Assembly (NCBI RefSeq): GCF_016808095.1
Contig: NC_068977.1
Location: forward strand, 26,747,364 to 26,811,363
DNA: 64,000 nt
Direction of reading: 5' to 3'
Source of the DNA: Vigna angularis
Taxonomy: Eukaryota > Streptophyta > Magnoliopsida > Fabales > Fabaceae
Each line of letters starts with the position of its first letter. The stretch's first letter is position 1. The translations under genes were made by a program, and so were the position numbers. Below, piece after piece: positions 48,640 through 60,859 of this stretch. A model generated the notes under the pieces. That model was not told where the DNA came from and did not search any database. It saw only the letters and a program-made list of their open reading frames with translations.

Positions 48640-49250
48640 ATTCGCCTAAATTTAGCATGCATTATAATTATGTCTAACAATTAAATAAACAAGGTGAATA
48701 AAATTTAATGATATAAGCAATGAAAAATAACATACTAGGGCGCCAGATGGTGAAGGTGGAGACGGTCTACGATGGAGTCGCGCCTCTTGTGGAACATCGG
48801 GGCATTGTGTAAGCATAAGAGTCGATCGCGCATCATCTGCAGCAACAATAATATAAGGATGCATAACCCTCCTTAACCATTTAAAGTACCCATCAATATA
48901 GTCAGAAAAGGATGTTGCATGTCTGAAATTACTCTGAAGTGCGACCAGGCATGATCAATGGCAACTATATCTGCATTTGGAACGTCAATGGGTGATCGTG
49001 AAATGTTATGCTAAAACCCAAATTACCTCAGCATACGCTCAGGCAAATGACGGCTAAGGGTGTCACCAATCCGAATCCATCCAAAATACATACAAATGCC
49101 GAAGAATGGTCAAATGCCTCGATGTCCCTCATACGGATGCCATACAACTCCACTATATGTCAAGGCATCCAACTGTGACCGAATCTCCGCGAGAGTGATC
49201 ATGCAGTTAATCAAATTAGATTCTCAATCAAATGCAAGACCTTTCTAGAT
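48640..49250 (-). pseudogene. Plant mobile domain (PMD) remnant
   Basis: Minus-strand fragments read WHPYEGHRGI, FFGICMYFGWIRIGDTLSRH, LPERMLR-FGF, DIVAIDHAWSHF, YIDGYFKWLRRVMHPYII, the order of the C-terminal part of plant mobile domain proteins. Several stops and frame changes. PMD genes occur in transposons and as host genes; next to a Mutator-OTU remnant a transposon origin is likely. Confidence 0.65.
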
Positions 49251-49399
49251 TATTCACATTAAATTCAACCAAAGTACATTCTCAATCAAATTCCATTGTG
49301 TTTAATCATGTCTATTCTTAATTCTCCTAACCAAATTAAAAGCTAATTAATCAAAGTAAATTCTCAATTAATTATAGTTGAAATTATTATGGTTATAAT
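49251..49399. other. Short AT-rich spacer with a repeated AATTCTCAATCAAA phrase
   Basis: Three related phrases (TTCTCAATCAAATGCAAG, TTCTCAATCAAATTCCAT, TTCTCAATTAATTATAG) in 150 bp. No gene. Confidence 0.5.
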
Positions 49400-49960
49400 T
49401 AATGGACCTTGTTTCTCAACACCAAGAGGGGGTGAATTGGTGTTTTATAAAAACGTGCACTTTTTAAATCTTTTTCGCAAATATGAATGATCTTGAAATC
49501 TTTCTTGTGCAGTAAGAAAATATATATGCAATGAAACTGGAAATGTAAAGAGATAAGGAGAGAAAATCAAACACAGTTTTTATCCTGGTTCGCCTTAATG
49601 CCTACATCCAGTCACCCTCCCAATCAACCTTAGATTGGAGAGTATTTCACTATAATGATCATAGCATTACAACCAAGGCTTTATAGAGCATACTCAAATG
49701 TAAACACCTTACAAACTCTCAATCAAATATAGAACAAAATACACCTGCAAACACAAAACCCCTTGTTCCTGTTGTAGAAAACCTTTGAGAATCCCCTCTC
49801 AAAGTCAAGAGCTCCTCACTCTTCTTCCTGACGCGTACATCTAGGGAAACAACAACATAAAGATTGCAAAATCTTCTCCTGATCAAAACAAATGAACCTT
49901 CAGTCGTGCTAATGTGATAAGCCAATACAGTCTAGTCAATTGCCTCTCAAGAATTCCTCA
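49400..49960. mobile_element. LTR-like fragment, Copia-related
   Basis: Contains CACCAAGAGGGGGTGAATTGG and, near 49575-49610, TTTTATCCTGGTTCGCC...TACATCCAGTC, which parallels TTTTATCCTGGTTCG...TACGTCCAGTC in the Copia LTRs at 14350 and 18235. No second copy, ends or target duplication found, so it is an old fragment. Confidence 0.45.
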
Positions 49961-50639
49961 AGATTCTTCAAATTCCTCAAGAGTGCCTCATCCACACACT
50001 TATTCACCACTTACTTCTAACACAATCCATTACTCCTTCTTCTTTCCTAAGGTAAGGAACGTATGATTTTTCTTCTTTTCTCATTTGATAATGACTAAAA
50101 ACAAGGAAAATAGTCTTAAGTCTTAAAGGGTTTTCCAATGGATTAATATTAGGACAAGCTTATTTGGCCAAGTAGCTAAAACAAGAAATGCCTCAATCAT
50201 ATCAAATCATGCATATTTACCTTAGTTGCACAACATAGAATCAAGTTAAATATTAGAGTATCAACAAAACATGGGCAAATCACTCAAGAAAAATAGGCAT
50301 GGCACATAGTGGTTCATCCTTAACATTAGGCCCAAAACTCACATGGTTCAAATTTCTTTCATAAAAGATTTAATCAAGAAATTCTCAAGTCAACTCAATT
50401 AGCAAATCAAAGAAGCAATCCACTCATATCAACATGACTCATTTTTTTTTCTCTTGAATTCATGATCATCCCAGTTACTGATTCAAACTTTCAAATTCAT
50501 TGCAAATATTATTTAAAAAAAAACAGAATAGGGAACAAATTAAATTGTTTCCCCACACCCCGACACTTAAACCATGCATTGTCCTCAATATATGCCTTAC
50601 GTAGAATGCAAAGAGGAAGTATGAGGGTACTTACCTCCT
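49961..50639 (-). other. Probable 3' untranslated region of the Athila/Tat-like element
   Basis: Follows the integrase C-terminus on the minus strand, lacks coding frames and includes a CCCCACACCCCGACACTTAAA stretch, a G-rich tract on the minus strand near 50550-50570. I could not identify the element's 3' LTR. Confidence 0.4.
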
Positions 50640-51803
50640 TCATGGTGAAATAAGTGTGGGAGTGGTCAAATTCACCCCATCCATCGTCTTGTTCAGCATG
50701 TCTTGATTTTTATTGAATGTTCGCAGACGATGGCCATTAACTTTGAAGATTTTGTTAGAAGATTCTTCCTTGATTTCCATTGCTCCATAGGGAAATACTT
50801 GTGTTACAATGAATGGGCCTTCCCATTTGTAGCATAATTTACCACTCATAGGCCTCATCCTAAACTTGTACAATAACACCTTTTGACCTATGTTGAAATC
50901 CTTTTTGGTCACAAGCTTTTACTCATGGAATTTCTTGATTTTCTCTTTGTAGAACTTGGAGTTTTCATAGGCTGTGAGCATAATCTCCTATAGTTCTTGC
51001 AATTGGAGCTTTCTCTCTTTCCCTACTCCATCCATGTCCTAGTTACAAGCTTTCACAGCCCAATAGGTCCAGTGTTGAATCTCCATGGGTAGATGGCAAG
51101 CCTTTCCAAAAACAACCCTGAAAGGTAACATGCCTATTAATGCTCTGTAGGTCGTTCGATGTGCCCAAAGTGCATCATCCAATCTTGTGGCCCAATCCTT
51201 CCTATTTGGCTTCACCAGCTTTCACAATATCTTCTTGATCTCTCTGTTAGAGACCTCAGATTTTCTATTAGTTTGGGGGTGATATGGTGTAGCAATGCGA
51301 CACGTCACCCCATACTTTTTCTACATATTCTCTAACAACTTATTGTAAAAGTGGGTCCCCTGATCACTAACGATGGCTCATGGTATCCCAAACCTACAGA
51401 AATTGTTAGACCTAACAAAACTCATAACAACTCGAGCATCATTAGTCCTTGTAGCTATGGCTTCCACCCACTTGGAAAGATAGTCTATAACAAGTAAAAT
51501 ATATGTAAACCCAGAAGAGGAAGGAAATGGATCCATGAAGTCAATACCCCAAATATCAAATACCTCACAATATAACATGTGTTGTTGAGGCATATCTTTT
51601 GGTGATGGATCTGGATGCCCTCTGACATTGCTCACAATTTTCATATAACCTTCGTGCATCTTTAAAAATGCTAGGCTAATATAATTCACAATCCAACACT
51701 TTTCTACCTGTCCTTTGCGTGCCATAGTGTCCTCCAAAAGGTTATGAATGAAAAAATTCAAGCATATAAGGAATCTCTATGACAGGAACACACCTCCTTA
51801 TAA
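50640..51803 (-). pseudogene. Integrase core and C-terminus of the Athila/Tat-like element
   Basis: Core begins at about 51760 ([18 protein letters not shown], then [20 protein letters not shown]), continues through [35 protein letters not shown] (the three catalytic acidic residues are present in fragments) and WAHRTTYRALIGMLPFRVVF, and ends with VLLYKFRMRPMSGKL and GHRLRTF to 50640. Stops lie at about 51325, 51255 and 51015. Interrupted upstream by the solo LTR at 51809. Confidence 0.85.
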
Positions 51804-51808
51804 CTTGG

Positions 51809-53153
51809 TGATAACGGTTGAAAATATTGTTATCTGTGATGAAATTTTGATATTAAATCAACCATTTTTTACTTAGAAGCTTGCTTGAACTCATGTTTTT
51901 AGTTTAGTTTTGTGAATAAGTAATTAAAGGTTATACCTAATGATTTTATCACTAAATTCCCTTAATTTTGTAGGTTATTGGTATGTTTTGGAAGAGGAAC
52001 AAAAGTATTAAAGAGACGAAACTCAAGAGGGACAACAAAAGCAAACAAAATAGCAAAAAAAGAGAATTCTGCAGCTGCTGAGTGCCAGTTTGAACCGCTG
52101 AGCGGTGGAAGTCCAGAAAAGTAGCGTTGAGCGCCATTCCAGGGGCGCTGAGCGCCACACGTCAAGTGCCGCACACCGCTTGGCTGCCCTCTAAGGGGCC
52201 CTGAGTGCCAGTACTCTCGCAAGCTTGCCCGGACGCCCTTAGTTGGGGCGCTGAGCGCCAACAATGTTGGCCCATGATCCAATTTTGATCTATTTAAGGA
52301 CTTACATGTCATAGGGTTGGTATCTCTTGATGGCTTGAGCATAAAAACACACGTTTCGCCCCTTTGGAGGGAGATTTGGGGATGCGGGAACTCTCCTCTC
52401 CAGTTTCTAGGGTTTTTCTATCTTTTCCATTCCATTGTACACCTAGTTTCTTCATGACGATGGAGAACTAAACTCATTTGTTGTTGGGGAAGATGTAACC
52501 TCTAAACTTTCATGTATTTGAATATGATTTAAACATTTAATGCTTCTTTCATTGAATGTTAGTGATTTTCTCCTATTCTTAATGTTTGTTATGTTTTGGC
52601 CATTCATGACTTGATGTTTGATTTATTTAAGTATTGAGAAATATCTTATGAATCATGATCTGGAGGATTTCACCCAAAGGGAATTTTTCCTAGGGATAGG
52701 GATAGGACGTTTGGTTGTCTTAAGCTTCTTTTCTTAACGCGGAATTAATTATTAGGGTTTTCAAGGGATTGTTGTCTAATAATCAAGACTAGGCTTTTTA
52801 CGCTGAGACATCAAGTTCTAAGTAATTTAGAAAGTGACATTAACATTCCAATAAAAAAGATGAATTCTAATATGCATGAAAGTGAAGTAGGTGAAATCTA
52901 ATCCCAACAACATTATCATCTCATATTATCAACCTCATCCATTCATTCTTGTGTCAAGCCTCAATTGATCAATTTGCATTCATATTTACTTTTGTTGCAT
53001 TTGCATTTAAAAACCAACAAAATATCTTTTCAGTCTTAATTAGCTAAGTAATTACACAATTGTTAAGTAAACACGAGTCTCTTGGGAACGTTACTTGGTC
53101 TTACCAATTTATATTACTTGATACGATTTGGTACACTTGCCAATATGTTAACA
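51809..53153 (+). mobile_element. Solo LTR in the integrase region, target duplication CTTGG
   Basis: TGATAACGGTTG...ATGTTAACA, 1345 bp, flanked by CTTGG (51804-51808, 53154-53158). Removing it joins ...[11 protein letters not shown] to WRIGSDQ of the host integrase. Internal dyads: ACCGCT-G-AGCGGT at 52094-52106, GGCGCT-G-AGCGCC at 52144-52156 and again near 52248. Related to the next LTR at 53268 and, at its 3' end, to the Tat-like LTRs at 56305. Confidence 0.88.
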
Positions 53154-53158
53154 CTTGG

Positions 53159-53267
53159 TCACTACCAATGCGCCATAAGAATGGTTCGTCCCATACATAG
53201 TACTTCGCATCACTTTTCAGTTTGGCCTTCTTAGATTTGGAGAAAGATGGAGGAATAGCTGAAACAG
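53159..53267 (-). pseudogene. Integrase N-terminal fragment
   Basis: A 109-bp piece of the host element between two solo LTRs: KLKSDAKYYVWDEPFLWRIG then SDQ. The preceding residues are lost inside or beyond the next insertion. Confidence 0.75.
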
Positions 53268-54608
53268 TGATAACAGTTGAAAAACTGTTATTTTTATGCT
53301 TAAAATTGGTACTAAAAGCAACCTTTAACACTTAGAGACTAGCTTAGAATCATGCTTTCGTTCATATTTTTAGAAATAAGAGAGTTGGACAGGTTTATGC
53401 TTGATTTCAGTGTTTTATGCAGGTTTTAAGATGAATTTGATGAAAGAAGTGAAGAAGGATAGAGATGGAATCAGAAAAGAACTCAAAAAGTGAAAAAGAA
53501 GAGAAGACGCAAGTACCGCTCAGCGCCAGTTTACCGCTGAGCGGCACTCAAGAACACCTGTTGGCTCCGTTGAGGGGTGAAAGTGCAGCTAAGGGGAGAA
53601 TTGACTACGCGCTAGTACTGTTGAGTGGCAGTTTACCGCTGAGCGGTGGTATTTTGGGCTTAGGCCTACTTTTTTGTAATATTGCGAATAGTATATAAGC
53701 TTTAGGACTTTCTAGGGTTTGTATCTTTGGCTGGAGACGAAGCAAACACACACATTTCCACCCCTTGGAGGAAGATCTTGGATGCTAAGGCTACCTACTC
53801 ATCTTTCTAGGGTTCTATCTTTCACTATTTCATTATTGTTCATATAGTTTCACCATGAATATGGTGAACTAAACTCTTCTTGTTGTTGGGGAATCAATGT
53901 AATCTTGTGAAACTCTCATATATGGAATTTTGTGTTTAAACATCATATCTTTGATACATGCTTTCTTTCATCATTAGTTAGGGTTTTTGTTCTTTGCTCA
54001 ATGCATGCATGGTTTAACTCATTCGATGTCATGATTATTGATTTTAGTGATATGGACATACGGTAAAATCTAGATCCGGGGAAATTCTCCCAAAAGTAAT
54101 ATCGCCTAGACATAGGGATATGAGGGTTGGTTGCCTTTAAGCTTCTGTGCTTCAGAATTAATTATCAGGGATGCTAGGAATTGTATAAACTCGTAATTAA
54201 GGATAGACTTTCTTCGCCGAGACATCGGATTTAAGGCAATTTAGAGAGCGGCATTAACGTTGATGAAAAGAATGATGAATTCCTAAAATATATGAGAGTG
54301 GATAAGATGAAATTGATTTCCCCAACAACATACTCATCCATATAATTCGTTTCGTGTTTGTGTTCCTCTTTTCCATTGATCAAACTCATGCATACATGTT
54401 TAATTATTGTCTTTTGCATTTGAAACCACAAGAATTTGTTCACAAGTCTTAAATAATCAACAAATCATATAACTAACTAGGCCATGAGTCCTTTGGGAAA
54501 ACGATACTTGGTCTTACTGAGTTTATTACTTGATACGATTCGGTCACACTTGCCGAGGGTTCAACAAGTTTTTGGCACCGTTTTTTGGTGTTCATAAATT
54601 TGTCATCA
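53268..54608 (+). mobile_element. Solo LTR between RNase H and integrase, target duplication AACAG
   Basis: TGATAACAGTTG...TTTGTCATCA, 1341 bp, flanked by AACAG (53263-53267, 54609-54613). Shares long stretches with the LTR at 51809. Dyads CCGCT-G-AGCGG at 53534-53544 and ACCGCT-G-AGCGGT at 53635-53647. Its last 50 bp contain AACAAGTTTTTGGCACCG, which resembles an LTR/primer-site junction of this group placed inside the LTR. Confidence 0.85.
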
Positions 54609-56304
54609 AACAGCCAAATAGTTAACAATGTTAGCAAACCAAGGTTCAGGATACATACCTTTTACAATAGTCAATGCTTGTAGGATTTCATCAGGAAAAT
54701 CATCCTGAATAGGAATTTCGTCATCTTCTTTTTCAATCCTACTAAGATGGTCTACTAGTAGATTATGAGCTCCACTTTTGTCCTGAATCTCAATGTCAAA
54801 TTCTTGGAGCAATAACATCCATCTGATCAACCTTGGCTTGGAATTTGCTTTCTTTAGAAGGAATTTCAATGGAGCATGATCTGTATAAACAATTACCTTG
54901 GATCCAAGTATGTACGATCCAAATTTATACAAGGCAAATAAAACAACTAGTAATTCCTTCTCAATTTTGGTATAATTTGTCTGTGCAGTATCCAATGTCC
55001 AAGAAGCATAGTATATCACATGTGGTAACTTCCCATCTCTTTGTGCAAGTACTGCTTGTACTGTAAAGTTTGATGCATCACACATAAACTCAAATGGTAA
55101 TGTCCAATCAGGTGGTTGAATGATAGGAGTGGTAGTGAGTGCCCTTTTCAAGGAATCAAAAAGCGGCTTTTCACCTCTCTCCAAAGTCAAATGGTATGTT
55201 CTTTTGAAGTAAGTTGTAGAGAGGATTAACTATCTTTCTAAAGTCCTGTATAAACCTCTTGTAAAACCCTGCATGTCCAAGAAAAGATCGAACCTCTCGT
55301 ACAGAAGAGGGGTAAGGCAACTGTGAAATAACATCAATTTTAGCAAGGTCAACAGGTATACCATTCCTGGAAACAACATGACCCAAAACTATACCTTGTT
55401 CCACCATAAAATGATAATTTCCAAAATTCAAGACAAGGTTAGTTTCCTTACATCTTTGCAAAAGTCTTGCAAGGTTAGTTAAACAATTATCGAAAGATGA
55501 ACCATACGCACTGAAATCATCCATAAAAACCTCAATACAATGCTCGAATAAGTCTATAAAAATACTCAGCATACATCGTTGAAATGTACCAGGAGCATTA
55601 TAAAGGCCAAATGGAATTTTCCGATAAGCATATGTGTTAAAAGGACAAGTAAAGGTAGTCTTATGTTGGTCCTCCAGGGCTATACAAATTTGAAAATACC
55701 CGAAGAATCCATCTAGAAAGAAATAATGTGACTTACCTACCAAATGGTCTAGCATTTGATCAATGAATGGCAAAGAAAAGTGGTCCTTTCGAGTGACTTG
55801 GTTCAATCTCCTATAGTCAATACAAACCCTCCAACTCTTATGAATATGAGTAGGAATCAATTCGTCCTTCTCGTTCTTTACCACTGTGATTCCAGATTTC
55901 TTGGGAACTACATTTATAGGGCTAACCCAAGTGCTATCAGAAATGGGATATATAATTCCTGCTTGTAGCAACTTGGTGACCTCTTCCTTTACAACCTCCA
56001 TCAGTTGAGGATTTAGTCTTCTTTGAGGTTGTCTCATTGGTTTAACATCCTCCTCCAAAAGTATTCTGTACATACAAAAAGAAGGGTTAATACCAGGAAT
56101 ATCTGCCAAAGTCCAACCTATTGCTTTCTTATGATCTCTAAGAACCTATAATAGTTATTTTTACTGCTCATCAGTAAGCAGTATAGATTTAATAACATGG
56201 AGTTTCCCATCCTTCTCAAGATAAGCATATTTCAAATGGGATGGAAAAGGTTTCAACTCCAAAACGGGTGGTTGTACCACATTTGCAAGATTTTACTGCC
56301 TAAG
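54609..56304 (-). pseudogene. Reverse transcriptase and RNase H of the Athila/Tat-like element
   Basis: From 56285 down: LELKPFPSHLKYAYLEKDG, stops near 56160, then a 312-codon frame (56109-55171) with SWRVCIDYRRLNQVTRKDHF, LPFIDQMLDHLVGKSHYFFL, YRKIPFGLYNAPGTFQRCM, FMDDFSAYG (catalytic Asp pair) and GHVVSRNGI. It overlaps in another frame the RNase H part (55190-54609): [48 protein letters not shown]. All RNase H acidic residues are visible. One frameshift near 55180 and upstream stops make it a pseudogene. Interrupted on both sides by insertions. Confidence 0.88.
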
Positions 56305-57921
56305 TGTTAGCCAAAAACTTGTTGGGCGTGATTTCGGCAAGTGTACCGAATCGTTCAAGTAATAAACCGGTAAGACCGGGTATTGTTTTCCCAAGAGACT
56401 CGTAATACTAGAGAATTGTGCGATTAACAACTCATATAGACTCAAGAACATGACATCAATTTAAGAATATGTGCAAAAAGATAAATTCACAAGTAATTAC
56501 AAGGTTGGACTTTGGTATTGAAGGCACTTGGAAATGGAAAAGACTAGAAATGGTATGAAATGACATTGTTAAGGCTAGTTTTCACCAATGCACTCTTGTG
56601 TATGACCAATTTCGTCTCCTCTCTATCAATTTACTAAAGTCAATCCACTAAAACACTCTAGTTAAGTGAAAGAGCCTAGGTTTTCCTTATCAAACTCCAA
56701 TCCCTTGGACAATCTAACAAGCAAAACCCGCATTAAAGAACTAGGATCTAAGACAACATGTGAATCATCTTCCATCCCTAAAATCAATGAACCACAAGGA
56801 CTCTTATTTCAGTTCAAGGTTTCATCTTACGTCCCCATAATCCATAAAACCCCAAAATCAAGTCATGAACGTCCCCATTACATGCAAGCTTTAAGATCGG
56901 AAACAAGAATACTAGCAATTGATAGAAAAGGAATATATATATATTCAAATCATTCAACAATTACACAAGATTCAAAGGCTACAACTAATCCCTAACAAGA
57001 TGGGTTTGGTTCTCCATTTCCATGGAGAACCCTAAAGCTTACAAACATGGAAGATGGAAGAAGAAGGAGACCCAAAGGAAGAGGAGGAGATGTTCCCACA
57101 CGCTCCTCGCGCCCTCCATGATCTCTAGACGTGAAATCGCACCTCCAAAGAACCAAAGACCCAAACCCCTTTGCGTTTTAGGGTTAAATAAGCTCTGTCA
57201 GACACATCAGCAAAAGTCGCGCCCGGCGCCCTCTCTGTTTCGCGCCCGGCGCCCTCTCTGTTTCGCGCCCGGGCGTGAAACTCTCTGGAAAATTCAAAAC
57301 TCGCGCCCGGGCGCCCCAGTTCTCACGCCCGGGCGTGAAACTCTCTGGAAGCTGAAAGTGGACGAGCGCTGCCTGGCTGGACGAGCGTCCACTTCTGCCT
57401 GGCTGAGCGTCCTCTTAAAATGTCCTGGACGAGCGTCCTTTTCTCGCTGGGCGAGCGTCCTCTCTAAACGTCCTGGACGAGCGTCCTATTCTGCCTCTGC
57501 CGAACGAGCGTCCTCTACCTGGCTGGACGAGCGTCCACTGCGTGTCTCGTTGGACGTCTTCGCTGGACGAGCGTCCTCTTCTCGCTGGCGAGTGTCCTCT
57601 TAGCTCTCTGGACGAACGTCCTCCATGAGCTCCTGGACGAGCGTTTCTCTATTGTCAACAGGGCGAGCGTTCTTTCGCTGGTCGACGAGCGTTTTTGCGT
57701 GCTAACTTCTTGGTTCAGTTCTATACATTGTTGGAGACTCTTCCAAGCTCATTATTAGCTACAAAATAAGGGATTATTGATGAAAGTACATCAAAGTAGC
57801 CACAAATACAATTATTTAGAAAACAAGACAAAAGAAGAGGATTTAACAAGTTATAAGTTAGAAAGGAGTTGATTTTGCTACTAAAATGATGCTTAAATAA
57901 TGGTAAAATTTAGCATTATCA
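56305..57921 (-). repeat. 3' LTR of the Tat-like element
   Basis: 1617 bp. The dyad zone at 57220-57690 holds GCGCCCGGGCG-type palindromes followed by many GGACG-AG-CGTCC dyads (first at 57379-57390). It has about 50 bp more of the GCGCCCGGGCG part than the sister LTR. Open frames of 109 and 193 codons here are repeat-driven. Confidence 0.88.
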
Positions 57922-60859
57922 AATACCCCCAAACTTACAACTTTGCTTGTCCTCAAGCAAAAGTACTTCACCTAGTAAACAATTCAATCACAATGGTCTA
58001 GCACTTTAAGCACACTTTCAATCAAATAAACAAAATCAATCATGCTTGCTCAACTTAGAAATTACATTCAAGAGACAATATAGTCTTAGCAAGCTAAACT
58101 TCAATCATGGTGCTAACAGTTCAAAATCACATGATAGATGCAAATGATAATCAACAAACATGGCAAGTTGTTTTCAATGAGTGCATGGAACCAATCCTCA
58201 CCAAGGAAAGTGTTTCACTCAAGCACAATGGTGTATAAGGATGTGTGTCTATCTCTCAACTATTACAGTGTTACACAAATCAACTTTGCCTTTCGTTTCA
58301 ACAATATCAAACACATTAACAAGCAAGTTACATCACAAGGACTTTTTGAAGCTTGTATTGTGGCTGGGCTAAGAAGAAAATTTGGTTTTTCTGGACAACA
58401 AAGCACCTTGAGATAAGAGACCAAACAATTTAATTCATGATATAGCATAGTATCTCTTTTTCTCCAAAATTGAATAAACCACTCTCAAATTATTTCCCAA
58501 CTCTTTTTCATTGAATTCATGTTTTTGTCTTTCTTCTTTCTTCTTTTTCTTTCTTTTTAACTCAACTTAATTTTTTTTTCTCAATGCTTCCTTATGACAA
58601 GAACTCCCCCAAACTTAAACCATTCTCCTCATTCTAACATATATGTTCATCTCAACTCAAGGTAAGGAGGTTAATGATTTTTCAATAGGCTTAAGGTTTT
58701 GGGAATGAGAAAGTTTTCTTTCTAAGGTTCAAAGGTTTAGCATTGGCTTTTAGGTTCAAAATGTAGAAGAGGTGGAAGAACAAGATGGCCTTGATCATTT
58801 GTAACATGCAAGTAACTAGTTCAAATAGAGAAACTTAGGCAAAATCAGTTGTGATTCCAAAGTAATAGCATTCAACAATAAACTCTGAGGCACAACATCT
58901 TACAGGTTTACTCATGGTTCCAAAATTTGATAAACACCATGCTAAGAATATTGATCACAATTAAAAACAAGCATCTATCTAAACAGATACAAGCAACCAC
59001 AATCTCTGTTCAACAAGCTCAACCACATAATCTCAATTAGATTTTCAAAACAATTCTCATGGATAAAGAGCAAGCACAAGAGATTTGTATTCAATTCAAG
59101 CATAACAAATGATTCACTCAAATCACCAGACCAATTGCACAAGAACTATCCACAAGGCAAGTCAAAAAGAAATCAAAAACACAAAAGCTGAAATCAAATA
59201 AAACTAGAAATTAAAACTGAAAAACCGAATCAAAATGGACTCTTTGCAGCTCCAGCAGTGTAGGACACTAGCTTCACTTTCATCTTGAAACATCTTCCTC
59301 CAGCAGTAGCTTATACTCCGCAACTGCTCCACCTCCCCCATCAGTAGGGGCCTGGTCCCTAGGCCATGCTACACGAGCAGCAAAATCTTTAAGTCATATA
59401 ATGCTCTGCTCAAGCCTGGTTCAGAGGTTGGCCAGTGGTGGTTTCAAACTTGTTAAGTCCTAAAGAAGATCTTATACTGTAACAAGAAAGCTCAAAGCAA
59501 AATTAGTATCCCATAGTCAATTGAAGAGAAAGGTCCAAAAACACACTAAAAGAAATGCACAAAAGAAAGCAAAGAAACAAGACAAAGAAAGCCAAAACAA
59601 ACAAAGACAAAAGTACAAGAACATAGAGGGAAGTCTTAAAATTAAGCTTCCCAAAGGTACCACAACACAAAAAGGTTTAAATACACAACAAAAGGAGTGT
59701 GTGAAAGAGTGCAAAAAAATGGGAAACTCATCATAAATCAAGAAAAACAAAAGTGCAGAACCAGAATTTTTGGTGTTGGGCGCCCCTGGTGCAGCTCGCG
59801 CTGGGCGCCCCTCAGCAGGGGGCGTTGGGCGCCACTCGGTCAGTTGGGTGCAGGATGGCACTGATGCAACTCGCACCTGGGCGCCCCTCAGTAGAGGGCG
59901 CCGGGCGCCACTCAGTCAGTTGGGTGCAGGATGGCCCTGGTGCAGCTCGCGCTGGGCACCCCTCAGCAGGGGGCATTGGGCGCAACTTCAGTTTTCTGCA
60001 TAATGCAGATTTCTGCGAAATTGGCCACTCACCATGTGATTTTCGGTTCTAGACCTTCATTCAATGCACTCACACACCAAACAAGCTAAAACTAACCTAA
60101 TACACTTATACAAACCATAAAAACAACATCACAACTCAAAAATCACAACAATTCAAAACTACACAAACATGCAAAACATAAGTTACTAATGCAAATAACA
60201 CAAAAATCACACAAACACTAGTAAAAAGGGTAAGAAAATTGGGTTGCCTCCCAAAAGCGCTTGTTTAACGTCATTAGCTTGACGGATTACTCTATGAAGT
60301 GTAAATGTTGATGTTGGTGTGCTCCTTCCACCAACTCTTCTTGAACCACTTTCTAGCCACCAAATCAACTCTCTTAGCATAATTCTCTTCATCTTAGCCC
60401 TTCCACTACCTTGACATCTTTAAATACTCAATCCTCTTGATCAACTTTGGCTTGCTAGGCTTGAGTTCCTTATCTCTCATCAAAGGGTGGTGGTGACTAG
60501 TCTTTCTCTTTTCCTTCTCCCTTTCTTCTTCATCTTTCACTTAGCACTTGGAGCATCTTCAAGGGAGGAAGAATTTGGGGCAGTTTGTGATGCTCAACAT
60601 AGTGTTCTCCTTGTGTCCTATAATTCCTTCAATCTTAGGGTCTTCAGGATGCTTTTGAGGCTGCAGTCCTCCTTATGTGAACATCTCCCTGCATACACTT
60701 AGACACAACTAGGCTAAAGCCACAAATTAGCCCAAACAAAAGTGAAAATCTATTTGCAACAAAAGAGTTAGTTCTATATACAAAATCAAGTCTACATAAG
60801 TTAGAAACCTCACAAAAGTCTAGTATTGACACGAGTCCCCGACAGCGGCGCCAAAAACT
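57922..60859 (-). other. Interior of the Tat-like element, non-coding
   Basis: Begins at the polypurine tract (minus-strand AAGTTTGGGGGTATT) and ends at the primer site. Contains only short frames. At 59775-59990 three copies of a roughly 75-bp unit carry GGGCGCCCCT and GGGCGCC palindromes next to CAGTTGGGTGCAGGATGG. No gag or pol motif found. Confidence 0.7.
60836..60853 (-). other. Primer binding site, tRNA-Asp type
   Basis: Minus-strand TGGCGCCGCTGTCGGGGA, two mismatches from the complement of plant tRNA-Asp 3' end, a usual primer in Athila/Tat elements. It lies six bases after the LTR end. Confidence 0.75.

Noticed and set aside
53268..54608. The pair 51809-53153 and 53268-54608 as the two LTRs of one element
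   Set aside because: Each has its own different 5-bp target duplication, and the 114 bp between them is host integrase, so they are separate solo LTRs.
57022..57603. 193-codon frame in the Tat-like LTR (also 61231-62011)
   Set aside because: It runs across dyad repeats of an LTR, differs between the sister LTRs and has no recognisable domain.
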